A DNA stretch of 61,773 nucleotides from Biscogniauxia marginata. Taxonomy: Eukaryota; Ascomycota; Sordariomycetes; Xylariales; Xylariaceae. The stretch is taken from positions 1 through 61,773 of the forward strand of contig MU404214.1 of NCBI GenBank assembly GCA_022695795.1, in the 5' to 3' direction. Shown here one piece after another: positions 1-12,402 of the stretch. Both the position numbers and the translations under genes were made by a program. Each line of letters starts with the position of its first letter. Within the stretch, counting starts at the first letter, position 1. The notes beneath the pieces were generated by a model. It was not told where the DNA came from and searched no databases. It saw only the letters and a program-made list of their open reading frames with translations.

Positions 1-130
1 TTTATTTTTTATTTTTTATTTTTTATTTTTTATTTTTTATTTTTTATTTTTTATTTTTTATTTTTTATTTTTTATTTTTTATTTTTTATTTTTTATTTTT
101 TATTTTTTATTTTTTATTTTTTATTTTTTA
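1..130. repeat. (ATTTTTT)n heptamer tandem repeat at the window edge
   Basis: A near-perfect run of a 7-bp ATTTTTT unit fills the first ~130 bases, then passes directly into decayed gag sequence. Related retroelements (for example near 8785-8818, 49870-49892 and 57290-57305) have a non-repetitive T-rich stretch at the equivalent point. The array therefore seems to have grown from retroelement sequence rather than being a telomere, whose ascomycete repeat is usually TTAGGG. It may be a real slippage array or a contig-end artefact. Confidence 0.9.
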
Positions 131-1302
131 GGATTTCGATATTCGTTTTTATAATGTTCTTTTTTCTTATAATTAAAACACTTAATAATTAATTTATTTC
201 GCGTTTTTTACTCTTTTTAAGTAGTATTAATTTTAATGAGGTTTAACTTAATTTTAATGCTTTTCCTTGTTTTGGTACCACTTTTATAATTTCCTTTTTT
301 TTATTAATCGCCGTTTTTTCATTATACCGTTTAAAGTTTTCGTTATTAATAATAATAATTATTATAACGTAATTATTAATCTTTTTTAAGTTCCTTTTTT
401 TATATAAGTTTATTTTATATAACTTATTTTTTATATAGTTTTTTAATTTTTAATAAAATAAGTAATATAAACTTTTAATAAATAATTATAATTAGTTTAT
501 AAGTTTTTTAAATTTAATAACGTAATTTAAGGCCTTTTTATTTTGTCGTAATTTATTTTGTCGGGTTTCGGTTTATTACTTAAGAATTAAGTTACTAAAT
601 ATAAACCTAAATTATTTTTTAAACTTTTTATAATCCTTAAAAACCTTTTTCGTGTTTTTTTAGGCGTTTAATTCATTATTTAAGTGATTTTTTAATATTA
701 ATTAAAACCAAGTTAAAGTAGTTTTAACGAGAAATTAAAATACTATAAAAACCTTTTATTTTTAATAGTAATTATTTTGTAATAAAACTATAAATAAATT
801 CCGGCTTAAATTAAAAATCTTTTTAAATCACTTAACTCATTATATTTATTAAATATAATTAATTTAAAACCTTTTATATCGAGGGTTATTATGTTATTTT
901 TATCGTTTAAGTTATTAAAGTCGTTATCGTTTAAAAATGACTTTGGTTATTTATTTCTAAGAAGTAAAAATTATTTTGCTTATTTATTTTCTTTTTTAAG
1001 TGCTTTTTCCTCCTTTTTTTTTCTTCTTCGAATGATTCTTCTTATTAAGCTTTAAAGGTATCCTCTTAAGGCTCTTTTTTAATTATAATTATAATTAATT
1101 CTTATATTGGTTTTTTTAAACCTTTTTATTATATCGTAAAAAAATTTAAAGCTTTCGTTTAAAAGCTTATTAATTAAGGGTTTTTTATTTATTTCTTTTT
1201 TATTACCTTTTAGTTTTAAAAGGCATACTTATCTTAAAACGATTCGATTAAGAGTCCCTTTTTTTAAACTAATATTATGTACTAATTAAGAAGCTATTAA
1301 AA
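131..1302 (-). pseudogene. Element A: RIP-degraded chromovirus gag (partial)
   Basis: On the minus strand this stretch parallels the gag region of elements B (8820-9770) and Z (49900-51095). It includes the decayed zinc-knuckle zone near 140-175 and the leader immediately downstream of the 5' LTR. No frame is open. Nearly all C outside CpG has become T on the plus strand, as expected for RIP. The rest of the element lies beyond the window. Confidence 0.75.
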
Positions 1303-1774
1303 TATAACAAATCTCTTTATATATTCCTAGTTAACTAACTTTATAAGTAAATATATATTAGGTTTTCTTAATTTTAAAGTAATAATAAATTAAAATTAAT
1401 TTAAGAGATTTATAATGTCTTATTCGTTAAAGAGATTTTAAAGTACTTTTATTATAATATTAAAAAGTAATTATAGTTTTAAATTAATAACTAAAAAACT
1501 AAAATAAATAACTAAATATAAAGGAAATTCCATTCTTTTTATACTTATTCTCTTTTTATATATTCCTTCCGTTTTAGTATATTAAATATCTTTAGATCAC
1601 CTTATTTACAGTGATTTATTTTATACTGTTAAATGAATACCGTTTGGATTACTCTATTCATTTTGATCTACGTTATGTGATGTTATATCCAAATCCTTTA
1701 TCTTATTATCATCCCTATGATTCGTGTCTCAACACCCTTGTAAGAAACCCTTTTAACAGGTTGGGTTTGTAATA
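1303..1774 (-). repeat. Element A 5' LTR
   Basis: This LTR (about 472 bp) ends on its gag side in a RIP-altered form of TGTGACGAACC (plus strand) and starts at GGTTTGTAATA, a decayed TGTTACAAACC. The gag-side ~270 bp match the LTRs of B, Y and Z, but the distal U3 part (about 1560-1774) differs from them and is less mutated. The following bases GTTTT would be its target duplication, but the partner end is outside the window. Confidence 0.75.
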
Positions 1775-2925
1775 GTTTTTAATATTATATTACGACGACG
1801 ATTTAAAAGTATATTTATGCGATTAATCGTTATATTAAATTTCCGAAAATTTATACTTTATAAAAAAATTATAATTATTCGACATATTATTAATTTAAAT
1901 AATTAATTATTTCTTTTTCGTTTTTATTACGTTATTAAAATAATAAATATCTTATTACGTAATTGCGACGTAAGGCGCGTTAAACAAAATTAAGCCTTTA
2001 ATTTTATATAGCGATAAAAAACCCTTTAAACGCGTTTAAATAAACGAATCGATTATTAAAAAGCTTTTTACAAAAATTTAAATATATAACGAAAATAATA
2101 TAAATTAATACGTAATACGATTACGAAATATAAAATTTAAAAAGAAAATATATATAATTTTAACAAAATAAAGTTTATAATTAAAATAATTATTAAAATT
2201 AATATAATAATAATAAATATAAAACGACGTAAATAATTATAATAAATTTAATAAAATAATCGAAAATAAATTATAATTATTTAAGTTATAAATATTATTA
2301 GTTACTTTTTATTATTATATATTATTTTAATTAAAAAAACATTTTGCTTCGTAATATCGCGATAACTTATTATTACTAAAAAGTAAAATTACGATATTAA
2401 ATAATAATTAAATTATAAATAAACTTAATATAAACTTTATAAAGCACTTTTATAAATATATAAAAAATAAAATAAAAATAATTATATGCTTTTTAATTTT
2501 AAATAGTTATAAAAGTTATTATTTTATTAATTTCGAAAATTATTACTATAAAAATATTATTATACTTTATATATTTAATTATTCGTTATATAAATTTTAA
2601 TTTCTTAATTTTATATATTTTAATATTTTAAAATAAATATATAATAATTATTTATAAAGTTTAATAAATCGTTATTATATTTATATTATAAAAAAAACTT
2701 TTTAATTAATTTTATAAAAGTTTTTATTATTATAATTATTATTTTAAATATATAAATTATTTTTTTAATTTAAAAAAAGTTATTATTATATTACTTTTTA
2801 TATAAAAAGCGTATATATCCTTTTTTAACCTCGATATAAATTAAGTATTTTAAAAAGTTAAAACACTTATAATAACTCGCGAGATATTTTTATAATTTAA
2901 TTATATTATAAATAAAGTTAAAAAG
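1775..2925. other. AT-rich RIP-degraded sequence, no gene seen
   Basis: About 1.15 kb of very AT-rich DNA with stops in all frames and residual C/G mainly in CpG. It resembles the sequence right of element B (10238-10900) in style and was contiguous with it before B inserted. I cannot assign it to a repeat family. Confidence 0.6.
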
Positions 2926-3387
2926 TGTGACGAACCTCCCTGTGGGTTCCTAGTCAGCTGACTTCACAAGTGAGTACGTACTAGGTTTTCTTGATTTAAA
3001 GGTAACAATGGGTTAAGATTGGTTCAAGTATTTCACAATGGTTATTCGTCAAAGAGGTTTCAAGGTACTCTCACTATAGTATCAAAGAGTGACTATAGTC
3101 TTAGATTAATAGCTAAAGAATAAATAACTAGATACATAAGAAATCCCCTTTTTCTTATACCTATTCTCCTTAGTATATATTTCCTTTTTACACTAATTAT
3201 TTATATAAGTAGAGTTTGTTTAGATTTAAAATTAACTTAGATTTCATTTAATATAATTTAAGAGTAATTTAAATCACATCACGTGATGTCTCATTATGTC
3301 TTAAAAAGAATCGTTCTGTATTAATATTCGTGGTTCGTGTTTTAATATCTTTATAAGAAATCCTTTTAATATAATTGGTTTATAATA
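2926..3387 (-). repeat. Element B 3' LTR
   Basis: This is a 462-bp LTR, the same length as 9771-10232. It is the more strongly mutated of the pair, yet keeps the TGTGACGAACC terminus and a CACGTGATG-containing U3 segment. It is preceded by the target duplication AAAAG. Confidence 0.92.
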
Positions 3388-3429
3388 TTATTTCTCTCTT
3401 TTTAAAATCTTTGTTTTAAAGATTCTTTT

Positions 3430-3955
3430 TAGTAAATTTATTTTATTTATTACTTTTAATATATCGGGAGTTTCTAAATTTATTACGAAGTCTCGTAAAA
3501 ATCAATATAAATCTCGCGACACTATTATTTCGTTTATTTGTCTTACCGGTTATAAAGTGTTCCCTTGTTCTTATTATTTTTAAATTAACTCTCTTTATTT
3601 TATGGTTTTAGAGTTCAAAACTTGCTTTATTTATACCGCCAAAGTTTAAAGCCATTGTGATAATAGTGGTATTACGATGTTTAATTTATTTGATATTATT
3701 CGCGAGTAAGAGAAGCTCGCTGCGAAGCGTTGTTATACTAAGAAGGAATTTTAAGCGTTAGCGAAGTAAATAATCTATATACGTAAATAAGAGGAGTTTT
3801 TAAGAAAGCGGGGTTTTGAGATATTAAAACGAGGTTTATTATCTATTAAAGAATTAAAGAAATAAGAACGCGTAAAGGTAAAGTAAAAGCGTCTCGTTAC
3901 AAAACGGTAATAAATAAAAAACTTAATACGTTAATTTAAGTTTAAGCTAAATATT
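3430..3955 (+). pseudogene. Element B antisense accessory ORF, Zn2Cys6-like
   Basis: Read on the plus strand, opposite to gag-pol, one frame spans this interval with few breaks. A cysteine array starts at codon 3566-3568 (Cys) and ends at 3656-3658 (Cys). The six positions are spaced C-x2-C-x6-C-x8-C-x2-C-x7-C, the spacing of fungal Zn2Cys6 clusters. Here positions 1, 4 and 6 are Cys, while 2, 3 and 5 are Tyr (TGT/TGC to TAT). A charged Arg/Lys/Glu-rich, probably helical segment follows, with several TAA/TAG stops that look like former Gln codons. The same frame is found in elements Y and Z. Function is unknown; DNA binding is only inferred. Confidence 0.55.
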
Positions 3956-6900
3956 CCTGCTTTCGAGGTCGCCCCCTTTTTCGACTTATCTTTTCTGGGT
4001 TAGAATCTTGATTTTTAAGCCTTTTTAGCTAATCCGGGTTTTGTCGGTAAAAGTTCGCAAGCTTTTCTATTAAGTTTTTTAAGTGTTTAAAAGGTTCCCA
4101 CGTATTTTCCTCTAATAAGTAACCTTCCCACTTAACAAAATACTATAACTAACTTCTAACCCGTTTTAAATCTAGTATCTTTTCTACTTCGTACTCATCA
4201 AGGTTTTCCTTAAATTCTAATTGGTTTTCTAGTATAACGTTATTTAATACTAGTTTTAAAAGTAAAATATAAAATATAAAGTGTATTTTAAATCCCTTTA
4301 ATAATATTAGCTTATAATTAACTTTCGAAATAACCTTTTTAATCCTATATAATCCTAATTTCTTGAATTTAAGTTTTTCGCTAAGTCGCTTTATTTTAAT
4401 TTAAGGTGTTTTTAATGTTACGCCTTATTATTAATAAAGCAAATAAACTATGTTTCCTCTTTTAAGAATTAGTCCCTTAATTCTTTTTTTATTATAGTAC
4501 CTTATCATTTTATCTTAAATAAACTATAATTCTTTTTATAATTATTATTATACTATTTAGATCTTTTCGGATAGTACTTCTACTCTTAAGGCCTTTATTT
4601 CGACTTTTGGTACTTTCGTAAGTTTAATCGATTATCTTTAGATTTCCACCTTTTGCTTATATATTACCTCGTATAATGACATCTTTATGTCTTCGTTAAT
4701 CGAAGTATTATATACTATTTAAGCTATTAATAGCAATTCTACCTAGTTATTCATTTCCTAATTAATATAGCTTCGTAAATACTATTTCATTATCTAATTT
4801 AGTCTCTTTATTTACCTGTCTATTTAAGGGTAATACGCTATAAACAACTTTTATTTAATTCTTATTCGTTTTATTAAGTTAATCTAAAATTTTAATATAA
4901 ACAATTTGTCTTTATTTAAAATAACGCGTTTTAGTAACCCATATTTACTAACGTATTTTTTTAAGAAGTTAAAAACCAATTATTCTACTATGTTTAATTC
5001 ATTAAATAATAAGAAGTAGGCGTATTTCGTAAGTTTATTAACAATTACCTATATACTATTATAATATACTTCTATAATAAGATCTTTTAACTTTAAAAGT
5101 TTCATTACGAAGTCCCATACAATTATATTCCATACTTTATTAAGTATCTAGGTTAGTTATAATAATTTATATAGTTTATATCGTAATACTTTAACTTTAT
5201 TATAAATATTACAAATCTTTATAATTCTTTTAATTGTTTATTATATTCCTAGAAAGTTAAATTCTTCTTAAAGTCGTTTTATTGTTTTGAAAATCCTTTA
5301 GTAGCTATATAAAGAATATTCGTAAAATTCTTTAACAAATTCGTCTTGTATTCGTTTTAATACGTATACCTTTTCCTTGTACGAGAGGAGTTCGTCGCTA
5401 GATCCTTGCTAAGACTATAACTATTTTTCCTTTTAACTATAATTTTCCTTAAATCGTTATTTCTAGTCTCCTATGTTAATTCGCATATAAGCTAATACAA
5501 CTAATCCGTCATTTTGTTATTTAAATATCTAAACATCTCTTTTATTGATTTTTGATTTATAATTTCCTTTTTTGCTAAGAAGATTTACTTAAATATTTTC
5601 CTTTCCCCTAATGTGCTAGATTTTGAAATTAAACTTAAACAAGAAAATCATTTAACGCTCATATCTCTAGTTAAGCGTTTATATCATCATAAATCGTATA
5701 AGGTTTTTATAGTTTAAATAAATATCGATAAGTTCCTTAGTTCCGCTAAGCCATGGTTCTCATTCTTTTAATGCTTTAATAACTACTAATAATTCCTTGT
5801 TATAAATCTAATAATTTAGTTTAACACTATATAGTGCTTTAAATAGGTACGCGACTAAGTACCATTTCTCATTATCTTTTAATTGCTTCAAAACTGCTTT
5901 AATGGCGAAATCTAAAGCGTTTATCCTTAGTCGTTTCTTTTTATTTTCGTTTAGAAGTTTATATATAACTTTATTAATTACAACTTCCTTTAGCTACCGA
6001 AAAGCCTATTTAGCTTCTTTAGTAAAATGAAAAGCCTCTCTTATTTTTACTAAAGTAATTAGTTCCGTTAATGGTTTAGCGATACGCCCAAAATCTTTAA
6101 TAAGTTATTTAATATAATTAACAAAGCCAAGAAATGCGCGTATATTTATAACACTCTTGGGTTCTAGCTAATCCTTAATTACTACTATTTTTCCCTTTTA
6201 AATGCGAATTTCTCTTAGACTTATTATAAACCCTAGATAATCTAGTTTCTTGATATACTATTCATTTTTAGTCGAATAAATAAGTAGGTTTACCTTTTTT
6301 AGGGCTTTTAACACTTGCTTTATATGTTCCTTATGTTCCTTCTCGTTTTCTAAGTAAATTAATATATCGTCTAAGTAAACGAATATAAATTTGTCTAGAA
6401 ACTTACGAAAAACTATTATAATTATATATTAAAATGTAGCAGGTGCGTTAATAAGTTTAAATGGCATAACCTTATACTTATAATGTTTATATATCGTTTG
6501 AAAAGCTATATATTATTCGTGTCCCTTAGCCATTTTAATTATATAATATCCATCGCAAAGGTTTAATGTTATAAAGATTTAGGCCTTGCTAATTTGTCTT
6601 CTTATAAGTTTCATTAATAATAACAAATATCCGTTTTTTTTAGTTATTTTATTAAGGTGTCGGTAATTGATTACTCGTCGCCACACTAGGTTTCCTTCTT
6701 TATTAACACGTTACTTCCCGTTTTTATCGACTTTAAGTACTATAATCGCCGGGTATCTTAACGAGAATTCGGATTCCCGAATATATCCTTTATCGAGATC
6801 CTCCTAAATTCCCTTTTATAGTGCTCTTTATTTTTCCTAATTTATAAGATACACTAGAAATAATTTTAGTTGTTTTCCTTTTTTGGAGTGTATTTAGTGA

Positions 6901-9770
6901 TCCCACTAGCTATATTTTAATAATTCTTCCTTTGTTCTATCTTTAAATAATTTATAGAAACGGAGGTACTCACGCGATACTCTCTTTATTAAATTTTCAA
7001 GTTTAATTACTTAAATTATATAAACGATATATTTCGTTTTTACATCCGTTTCTCTAGAGTTACTTACGGTACTCTTCTCGTAACCCGTAATAATTAACTC
7101 CTCCTATTTTTAATCCTAATAAAGCGTGTTTATCTCGAAATTTATTCGTGAATTGCTTTTTCTAAGCCAATTTATTCTTAAAATCATATCGTGATTTAAT
7201 ATGTATATAATATTAAGAATAACTTACTTAAAATGTCCCTAAATAGTTACTAAGAAAGGAATTATTTCTCTTAATACCTTACCATTCTCGTAACTAAACA
7301 TGTTTCCTTTAAAGTTCCATAACTTATATAGACTTGGTTTATATACCCATAGTATTCTATCTTTTTAAGCTACCTTTACTAAAACATAACTTTTATTTGC
7401 TCTTAAATCTATTAAAGCTTTATATTCTTTTTTATTATACCTAACTTTAGTTATAATAATATTATTAAGTCCCGATTAGACTTTATTTAAAGACTTGTTA
7501 TTTATAGCTTCTCGCTGCCTTACTAGCGAAAGCCTTTGCCGTTTTTTGGTTTTTCACGTCCTTTCTTTTTTGGTTTTTTTTTAGTTATTATAACCCGGAT
7601 GTTCTTTTATTCTTAAGCTTTTATAAAAACATATTTCTAGTAATTATTACTTAAATAGTTTCTTTAATTACCCTTTACATAGTAAAGAGTAAAAAGTTTA
7701 TCCTTTATATAAAACCTTGCATATTAAAACTTTAATTCTTTTTCGAGGGCCTTTTTATAATTTAAGTTTATTTTATTAACTTAGAATTTCTTAAAGTTTT
7801 AAATTATCCTCGAATAAAATAAATAATTATTAAGTTTACTTGTTAAAGATATCTCGATATTTCCCCTTAAGTTTATTTTAATTTTTAAAAGCTTTCCTCC
7901 TTTTTTAAAGTATGCTTTAATAATTCGTTTATAGCCCTTTTTAGTCGCACGTGTTTTTACTTACTACTTTATTAAATGTTTTCCTATAAAACCAAATAAA
8001 CCGATGTTATATTTAGTTCGTTCTTCGAGCCATTATAGAAAATGTAGTCCTTTTTATAATTCCTATAATTCTTCCTTAATCTCGTTTTCTTCGAAACCTG
8101 TTTCGAGTAAGTTATGTACGTCGCATAGTACCGAGATGTAACATATATAATCTTTAGCTATTACTTTATAGCTTCTTTCGGAGCTTAAGTAAAGATAACA
8201 TGCTTTAAAGTAATATGGCTATCGTGGGGTATTATCGCAAATGCACTCATTTTCTTCCGTGTTGTCACTTTCTAGTTTTTAAAAATAATAACCGGTTTTA
8301 TTTTTAAAACTTTTATATACTTAATAAGCGTCGTTAATATAAAAGCTTTAATGTAACGATATATATTTCTTTAAGCTTTGATAAATATTATAGTTATTAT
8401 TTATATAAAACCTTTAGTTTAAGCTGTTATGTTGGCTTTTTCCTTAATAGGTTTCGTATTCGTCGTTTTTATAGTGGCTTCAATGTAAATTACTATAGTT
8501 TAACTTAATTCTTAAGTTGTATTCTAGCTTATAATTATCGCACACGTATAATAGTTCGCTTTTATTATATCTTTATTTAGCTTATTCTGGTGTAAAATAT
8601 CTTAAATATAAATAGTTATCCTTTAAATAGTCCTTATGATTAACTTAATAAAATCTACAAACTCTTTCTATAAAGGTCTTTTTGATCTTTTCTGCCTTGA
8701 TAATACCGATAATAAATACTTAGTTTATTTTTTTGTTGTTTTTGAATTAAACCCTTGCTTCGGCGACTCTTTTCTTAAATTAAGGAATCCTTTTTATTCT
8801 TAACTCCTGTTTCTTAGGACTTCGGTACTCGTTCTTATAATGTCTTTTTTTTTTACAGTTAAAACACTTAATAGTTAATTTATCCTGTTTCTTTCGTTCT
8901 TTTTAAACAACGTTAATTTTAATAGGGTTTAACTTAGTTTTAGTACCTTTCCTGGTTCCGGCACCACTTCTATAATTTCCTCCCTTTAACTAATCGCTAT
9001 TCCTTCGTTATACCGTCTTTTTCTTTTTAAGGTACCGTTAGAAGTTCTTGTTATTAATAACAATTGCCATTATAACGTAGTTATTAAACTTTCCTGGGTT
9101 CCTTTCTTTATATAGGTTTATTTTATACAACTTATCCTTTATATAGTCCTTTAACCCTTAATAAAACAAGTAATACAGGCTTTTAATAAGTAATTATAAC
9201 TAGCTTGCGAGTTTCTTGAACTTAACAGCGTAATTTAAAGCCTTCTTGTCTTGTCGTAATTTGTGAAGTCAAGCTTCAGTTTATTACTTAAGGATTAAAT
9301 TGCTAAACATAGACCTAAGTTGTTTTTCAAATTCCTTATAATTCTTAAAGACTTTCTTCGTGTCTTCTCGGGCGTTTGAGTTGTTGGGGTCGCTATCATC
9401 CGAGGGTGGTTGCTTGTCTCTAGGAGGTAGGGGTTGTCTTGCCTATTTATCTTCTTTTTCAGGTATTTCTTCCTCCTCCTCTTCTTCTTCCTTAAATGCT
9501 TCTTCTTACTAATCTTCCGAGATGTCCTCTTATGACTCTTCTTTAATTGTAACTATAATGGATTTTTGTGTTAGTTCTTCTAAACCTTTTAGTTATATCG
9601 TAAAAAGACCTAAAGCTTTCGTCTAAAAGCTTGTTAACTATTATTCTTCTACTTATTTCTTTTCTTGTTACCCTCTAGTCTTAAGGGGCATGCTTGTCCT
9701 AGGACGGTCCGACTAAAAGTCCCTTCCTTTCCTGAACCAATATCAAGCACTAATCAAAGAGCTATCAAAA
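3956..9770 (-). pseudogene. Element B degenerate gag-pol
   Basis: Minus-strand remnants, in order from the 5' LTR, are as follows. The gag zinc knuckle CX2CX4HX4C lies at 8825-8866, where the last Cys is now Tyr and the Gly is Arg. A retropepsin-like stretch lies near 7330-7440, with a damaged active site. The RT motif YLDDILIY is still readable at about 6354-6377. Next come the integrase region (about 4450-5300) and the chromodomain C-terminal tail (about 3960-4150). Stops in frame are mostly TAA/TAG at former Gln/Trp codons. The sense strand is strongly A-rich, so the plus strand looks T-rich. Confidence 0.88.
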
Positions 9771-10232
9771 TGTAACGAACCTCCCTATAGGTTCCTAGTC
9801 AGCTGACTTCACAAGTGAGTACGTACTAGGTTTTCTTAATTTAAAAGTAATAGTAGGTTAAGATTAATTCAAATATTTCACAATAGTTATTCGTTAAAAA
9901 GGTTTCAAGGTACTCTCATTATAGTATTAAAGAGTGACTATAGTCTTAAATTAATAGCTAAAAAACGAATAACTAAATACATAAGAAATCCCCTTCTTCT
10001 TATACCTATTCTCCCTAGTACACATTTCCTTTTTACACCAATTATTTATATAAACAGAGTCTATCCGGATCTAAGATCAACTTAGATCCCATCTGATGTG
10101 ATCTAAGAGTAATTTAGATCACATCACGTGACGTCTCATTATATCCTAGAAAGGACCGTCCTGTATTGACATTCGTGATCCGTGTCCCAACATCCTTATA
10201 GGAAATCCCTCCAACACAGTTGGTTTATAACA
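9771..10232 (-). repeat. Element B 5' LTR
   Basis: A 462-bp LTR, less mutated than its partner. It ends in GTTGGTTTATAACA and is followed by the AAAAG target duplication. Internal sequence on its left begins with the leader TTTTGATAGCTC (minus strand), shared by all chromoviruses in the window. Confidence 0.92.
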
Positions 10233-10237
10233 AAAAG

Positions 10238-10900
10238 CACTAAAAAAAGTTTTTTTATAAACATTATAAATATTTATAATTAATATATAAAATGTTTTTA
10301 TTACGAAATAAAATTACTCGTTTTCGAGAAATAAACTATATTTTTAGTAAGTAATATAAAATCAAAAATAAGTAATTATAAATAAAAGAATTATTTAATA
10401 TAAAAAAAGGAGTAATTTTATAAGTTAAAAATAATAATATTATAATTAATAATAAAAAGAGAAAGCCTCGAAAAAGAATAATAACTAAGCAAAAACAATA
10501 TAATATATATAGTTAATTTAGTTATAATATACGTATTTATATAACGAATAAAAATATAATTAATAATATTTATATAATAAATAAAAAGGTATTTAATAAT
10601 TTAAAGTATAAAGTTAAATAAAACGATTCGAATAATAATAATCATTAATTAATTTCGATATGGCGTAAATGATTTTTAATGGTTAAAAGTGTAATAACTA
10701 TAAAATTTCGTTCGCGAGCTTGTTTTGTTTATTTACTTATATAATATGTTAATACTTTTTAAATTAATATACCTTATTAATTAAAAATCATTTATAAAAT
10801 ATAATAACTTAAATAACTTTATAAGTATATTATTATTAATATCTTATTAATTTACTGGATTTTGAATTTTTATTACTTTATAAATAAATAACTACTGTTT
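10238..10900. other. AT-rich RIP-degraded sequence, no gene seen
   Basis: Stop-rich, AT-rich DNA between element B and the lipase island. No LTR, coding motif or RNA gene could be recognised. It was joined to the 1775-2925 stretch before B inserted. Confidence 0.6.
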
Positions 10901-11076
10901 AGTTAAAACAAACTTGGTTTTTAATCCGACCTGTGAGGTTATGATTTAGTCATAGTTAGTGCGCTTTAGCTCAATCATTCCATCATACGTGTACAAGCGC
11001 TAAATATATAGTATCTTGGTGCTACACTCCCTCTTTTAAGTCATTTCGTTCTAAAATAAACACCTGGTGGTCAATA

Positions 11077-12231
11077 TCACTCTCGAGCTTGGGAAGTATC
11101 ATGAACCCCTATCCGCTTCGAAAACTTTTCGTCAAACTTATTCATGAAATCGGTGATCCCTAATTCATCCCAATAGGCACAGACGTGCTCGTTTCCAAGC
11201 ACATTTCTTAATTCATCCTTATCATGAATTGGGTCTTGGGGTGTTGGGCCGGTGAACCTCTGCCCTGGAAGAGGAGTGTACCGTATTTGGGAATTGTGTG
11301 ATGCCAACTTGGCATTCCCCACAATAATAGAGACCTCAATTGCGAGTATTGTGTTATCGGTGTGAATAATCTTGTCTTGGATAATGTCCAGGTTCCTGTC
11401 GTCCTCTGGATCTACAGACCAAGCCTGAGGAACAATGTCGAATTCATTATAGTAGTCCGTGTTGTATACCTGGTAGTCTGTGGCCGATTCAGGGTCTTTT
11501 AGAAAGGTCGCAGCATAGTCGGCGGCGAACTTCTCGTTTCCAGGGGAGACACCGGCGGATGGTAGGACCTTCAAGTTGTTGCTGTCAACCAATCCCGACT
11601 TAGCCAAGCCCAATGCAACCAATGGCGCCAGGGCTCCTCCGAGGCTGTGACCGGTAACGACGATAGTGTAGCTTGGGTCCAAGCTTCTCAAATATTGGTC
11701 GATGCGGATGACTTCGCCATATCGCGTGCTGGAATTGTTCATGACGTTCCAAACGCCAACACAGATACCTTTGGCGCAAAAGGGAAGGGTAGAGGCAGTT
11801 TCTTGTGTTGGGGCGGATTGGTATGGCTCAGGGATGCCGTAAAGCGACCACAGCTCAACCCAGGCATCGAAATCGACGACTTTGGAGACGGTAATGTCTT
11901 GATAGATGTCTGCATCTGAATTTGAGGCAGTGCCCGCAATAGCAACAACACAGACCTTTTGGGTGTCATCAACGGCCGCAAACCATACGTTGTCCGGTCC
12001 TCTTTTATCGCTTTCATCGCTTTTATCCTCCTCCTCTGGATTCAGCTCTTGATAAACTCTAGGTCCCCAGGAAATGGACCAACTGCCTGGCAGCTCCGGA
12101 AGGGCCTCGTCCAAACATTCTTTCAGTTTGTCTTGAAGGAATTGTTCTGAGCCTGTCTGCTTTGACACAAATCCTGTCATCATAGACAGGCAATAGATTT
12201 GTTGGAAAATGTTGAAGTCGTAATCCCCCAT
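11077..12231 (-). CDS. Class 3 lipase (alpha/beta hydrolase), intracellular
   Basis: A 384-residue serine hydrolase of the fungal lipase class 3 family, expected to hydrolyse acylglycerol or other ester substrates. The nucleophile elbow GHSLGGA places the catalytic Ser at residue 196. A later YNEFDIVPQAW segment supplies the likely Asp (265), and EHVCAYWDELG near the C-terminus the likely His (349). A GTAS segment about residue 100 fits the oxyanion-hole strand. No signal peptide is visible, so a cytosolic enzyme is likely. The frame stays open to an upstream ATG at 12402 (441 residues), but that extension is Pro/Ser-rich and CT-rich like a 5' leader, so I prefer the ATG at 12229-12231. No intron is needed. 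Unlike its surroundings the gene is not RIP-damaged. Physiological substrate unknown. Confidence 0.88.
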   Translation of the reverse strand: MGDYDFNIFQQIYCLSMMTGFVSKQTGSEQFLQDKLKECLDEALPELPGSWSISWGPRVYQELNPEEEDKSDESDKRGPDNVWFAAVDDTQKVCVVAIAGTASNSDADIYQDITVSKVVDFDAWVELWSLYGIPEPYQSAPTQETASTLPFCAKGICVGVWNVMNNSSTRYGEVIRIDQYLRSLDPSYTIVVTGHSLGGALAPLVALGLAKSGLVDSNNLKVLPSAGVSPGNEKFAADYAATFLKDPESATDYQVYNTDYYNEFDIVPQAWSVDPEDDRNLDIIQDKIIHTDNTILAIEVSIIVGNAKLASHNSQIRYTPLPGQRFTGPTPQDPIHDKDELRNVLGNEHVCAYWDELGITDFMNKFDEKFSKRIGVHDTSQARE

Positions 12232-12402
12232 TGAAGAGCAGAGAAATGACTTGTGGTAGAAAGATCTTGGGGGCGATGGGTGTAACGAGAACTGTATACA
12301 AGGGCTTGGATCATGGAGAAGTATTCGGCTGATAGTCGAGGTCTGTGATCTCCCACGTTCACTCCTTTCGAGCCTGGGGAATATGGCTTCTTTTATTCTC
12401 AA

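Larger units (their letters stand above)
2926..10232 (-). mobile_element. Element B: complete Ty3/gypsy chromovirus with both LTRs and TSD
   Basis: This 7307-bp element is bounded by two 462-bp LTRs (2926-3387 and 9771-10232). A 5-bp target duplication AAAAG flanks it at 2921-2925 and 10233-10237. The LTRs read TG...TA/CA. Gene order on the minus strand is gag (near 9770), protease, reverse transcriptase, RNase H, integrase, then a chromodomain tail near 3960-4150, which places it among chromodomain-bearing Metaviridae. An additional frame on the opposite strand lies between the chromodomain and the 3' LTR. All frames are interrupted by RIP-type changes, so it is non-autonomous now. Confidence 0.92.

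Noticed and set aside
1..130. Telomere repeat at the window start
   Set aside because: The unit is ATTTTTT, not TTAGGG-like, and it passes directly into gag sequence.
11647..12150. Plus-strand and alternative-frame ORFs across the lipase
   Set aside because: Shadows of the minus-strand lipase frame, which has the complete GHSLGGA hydrolase signature.
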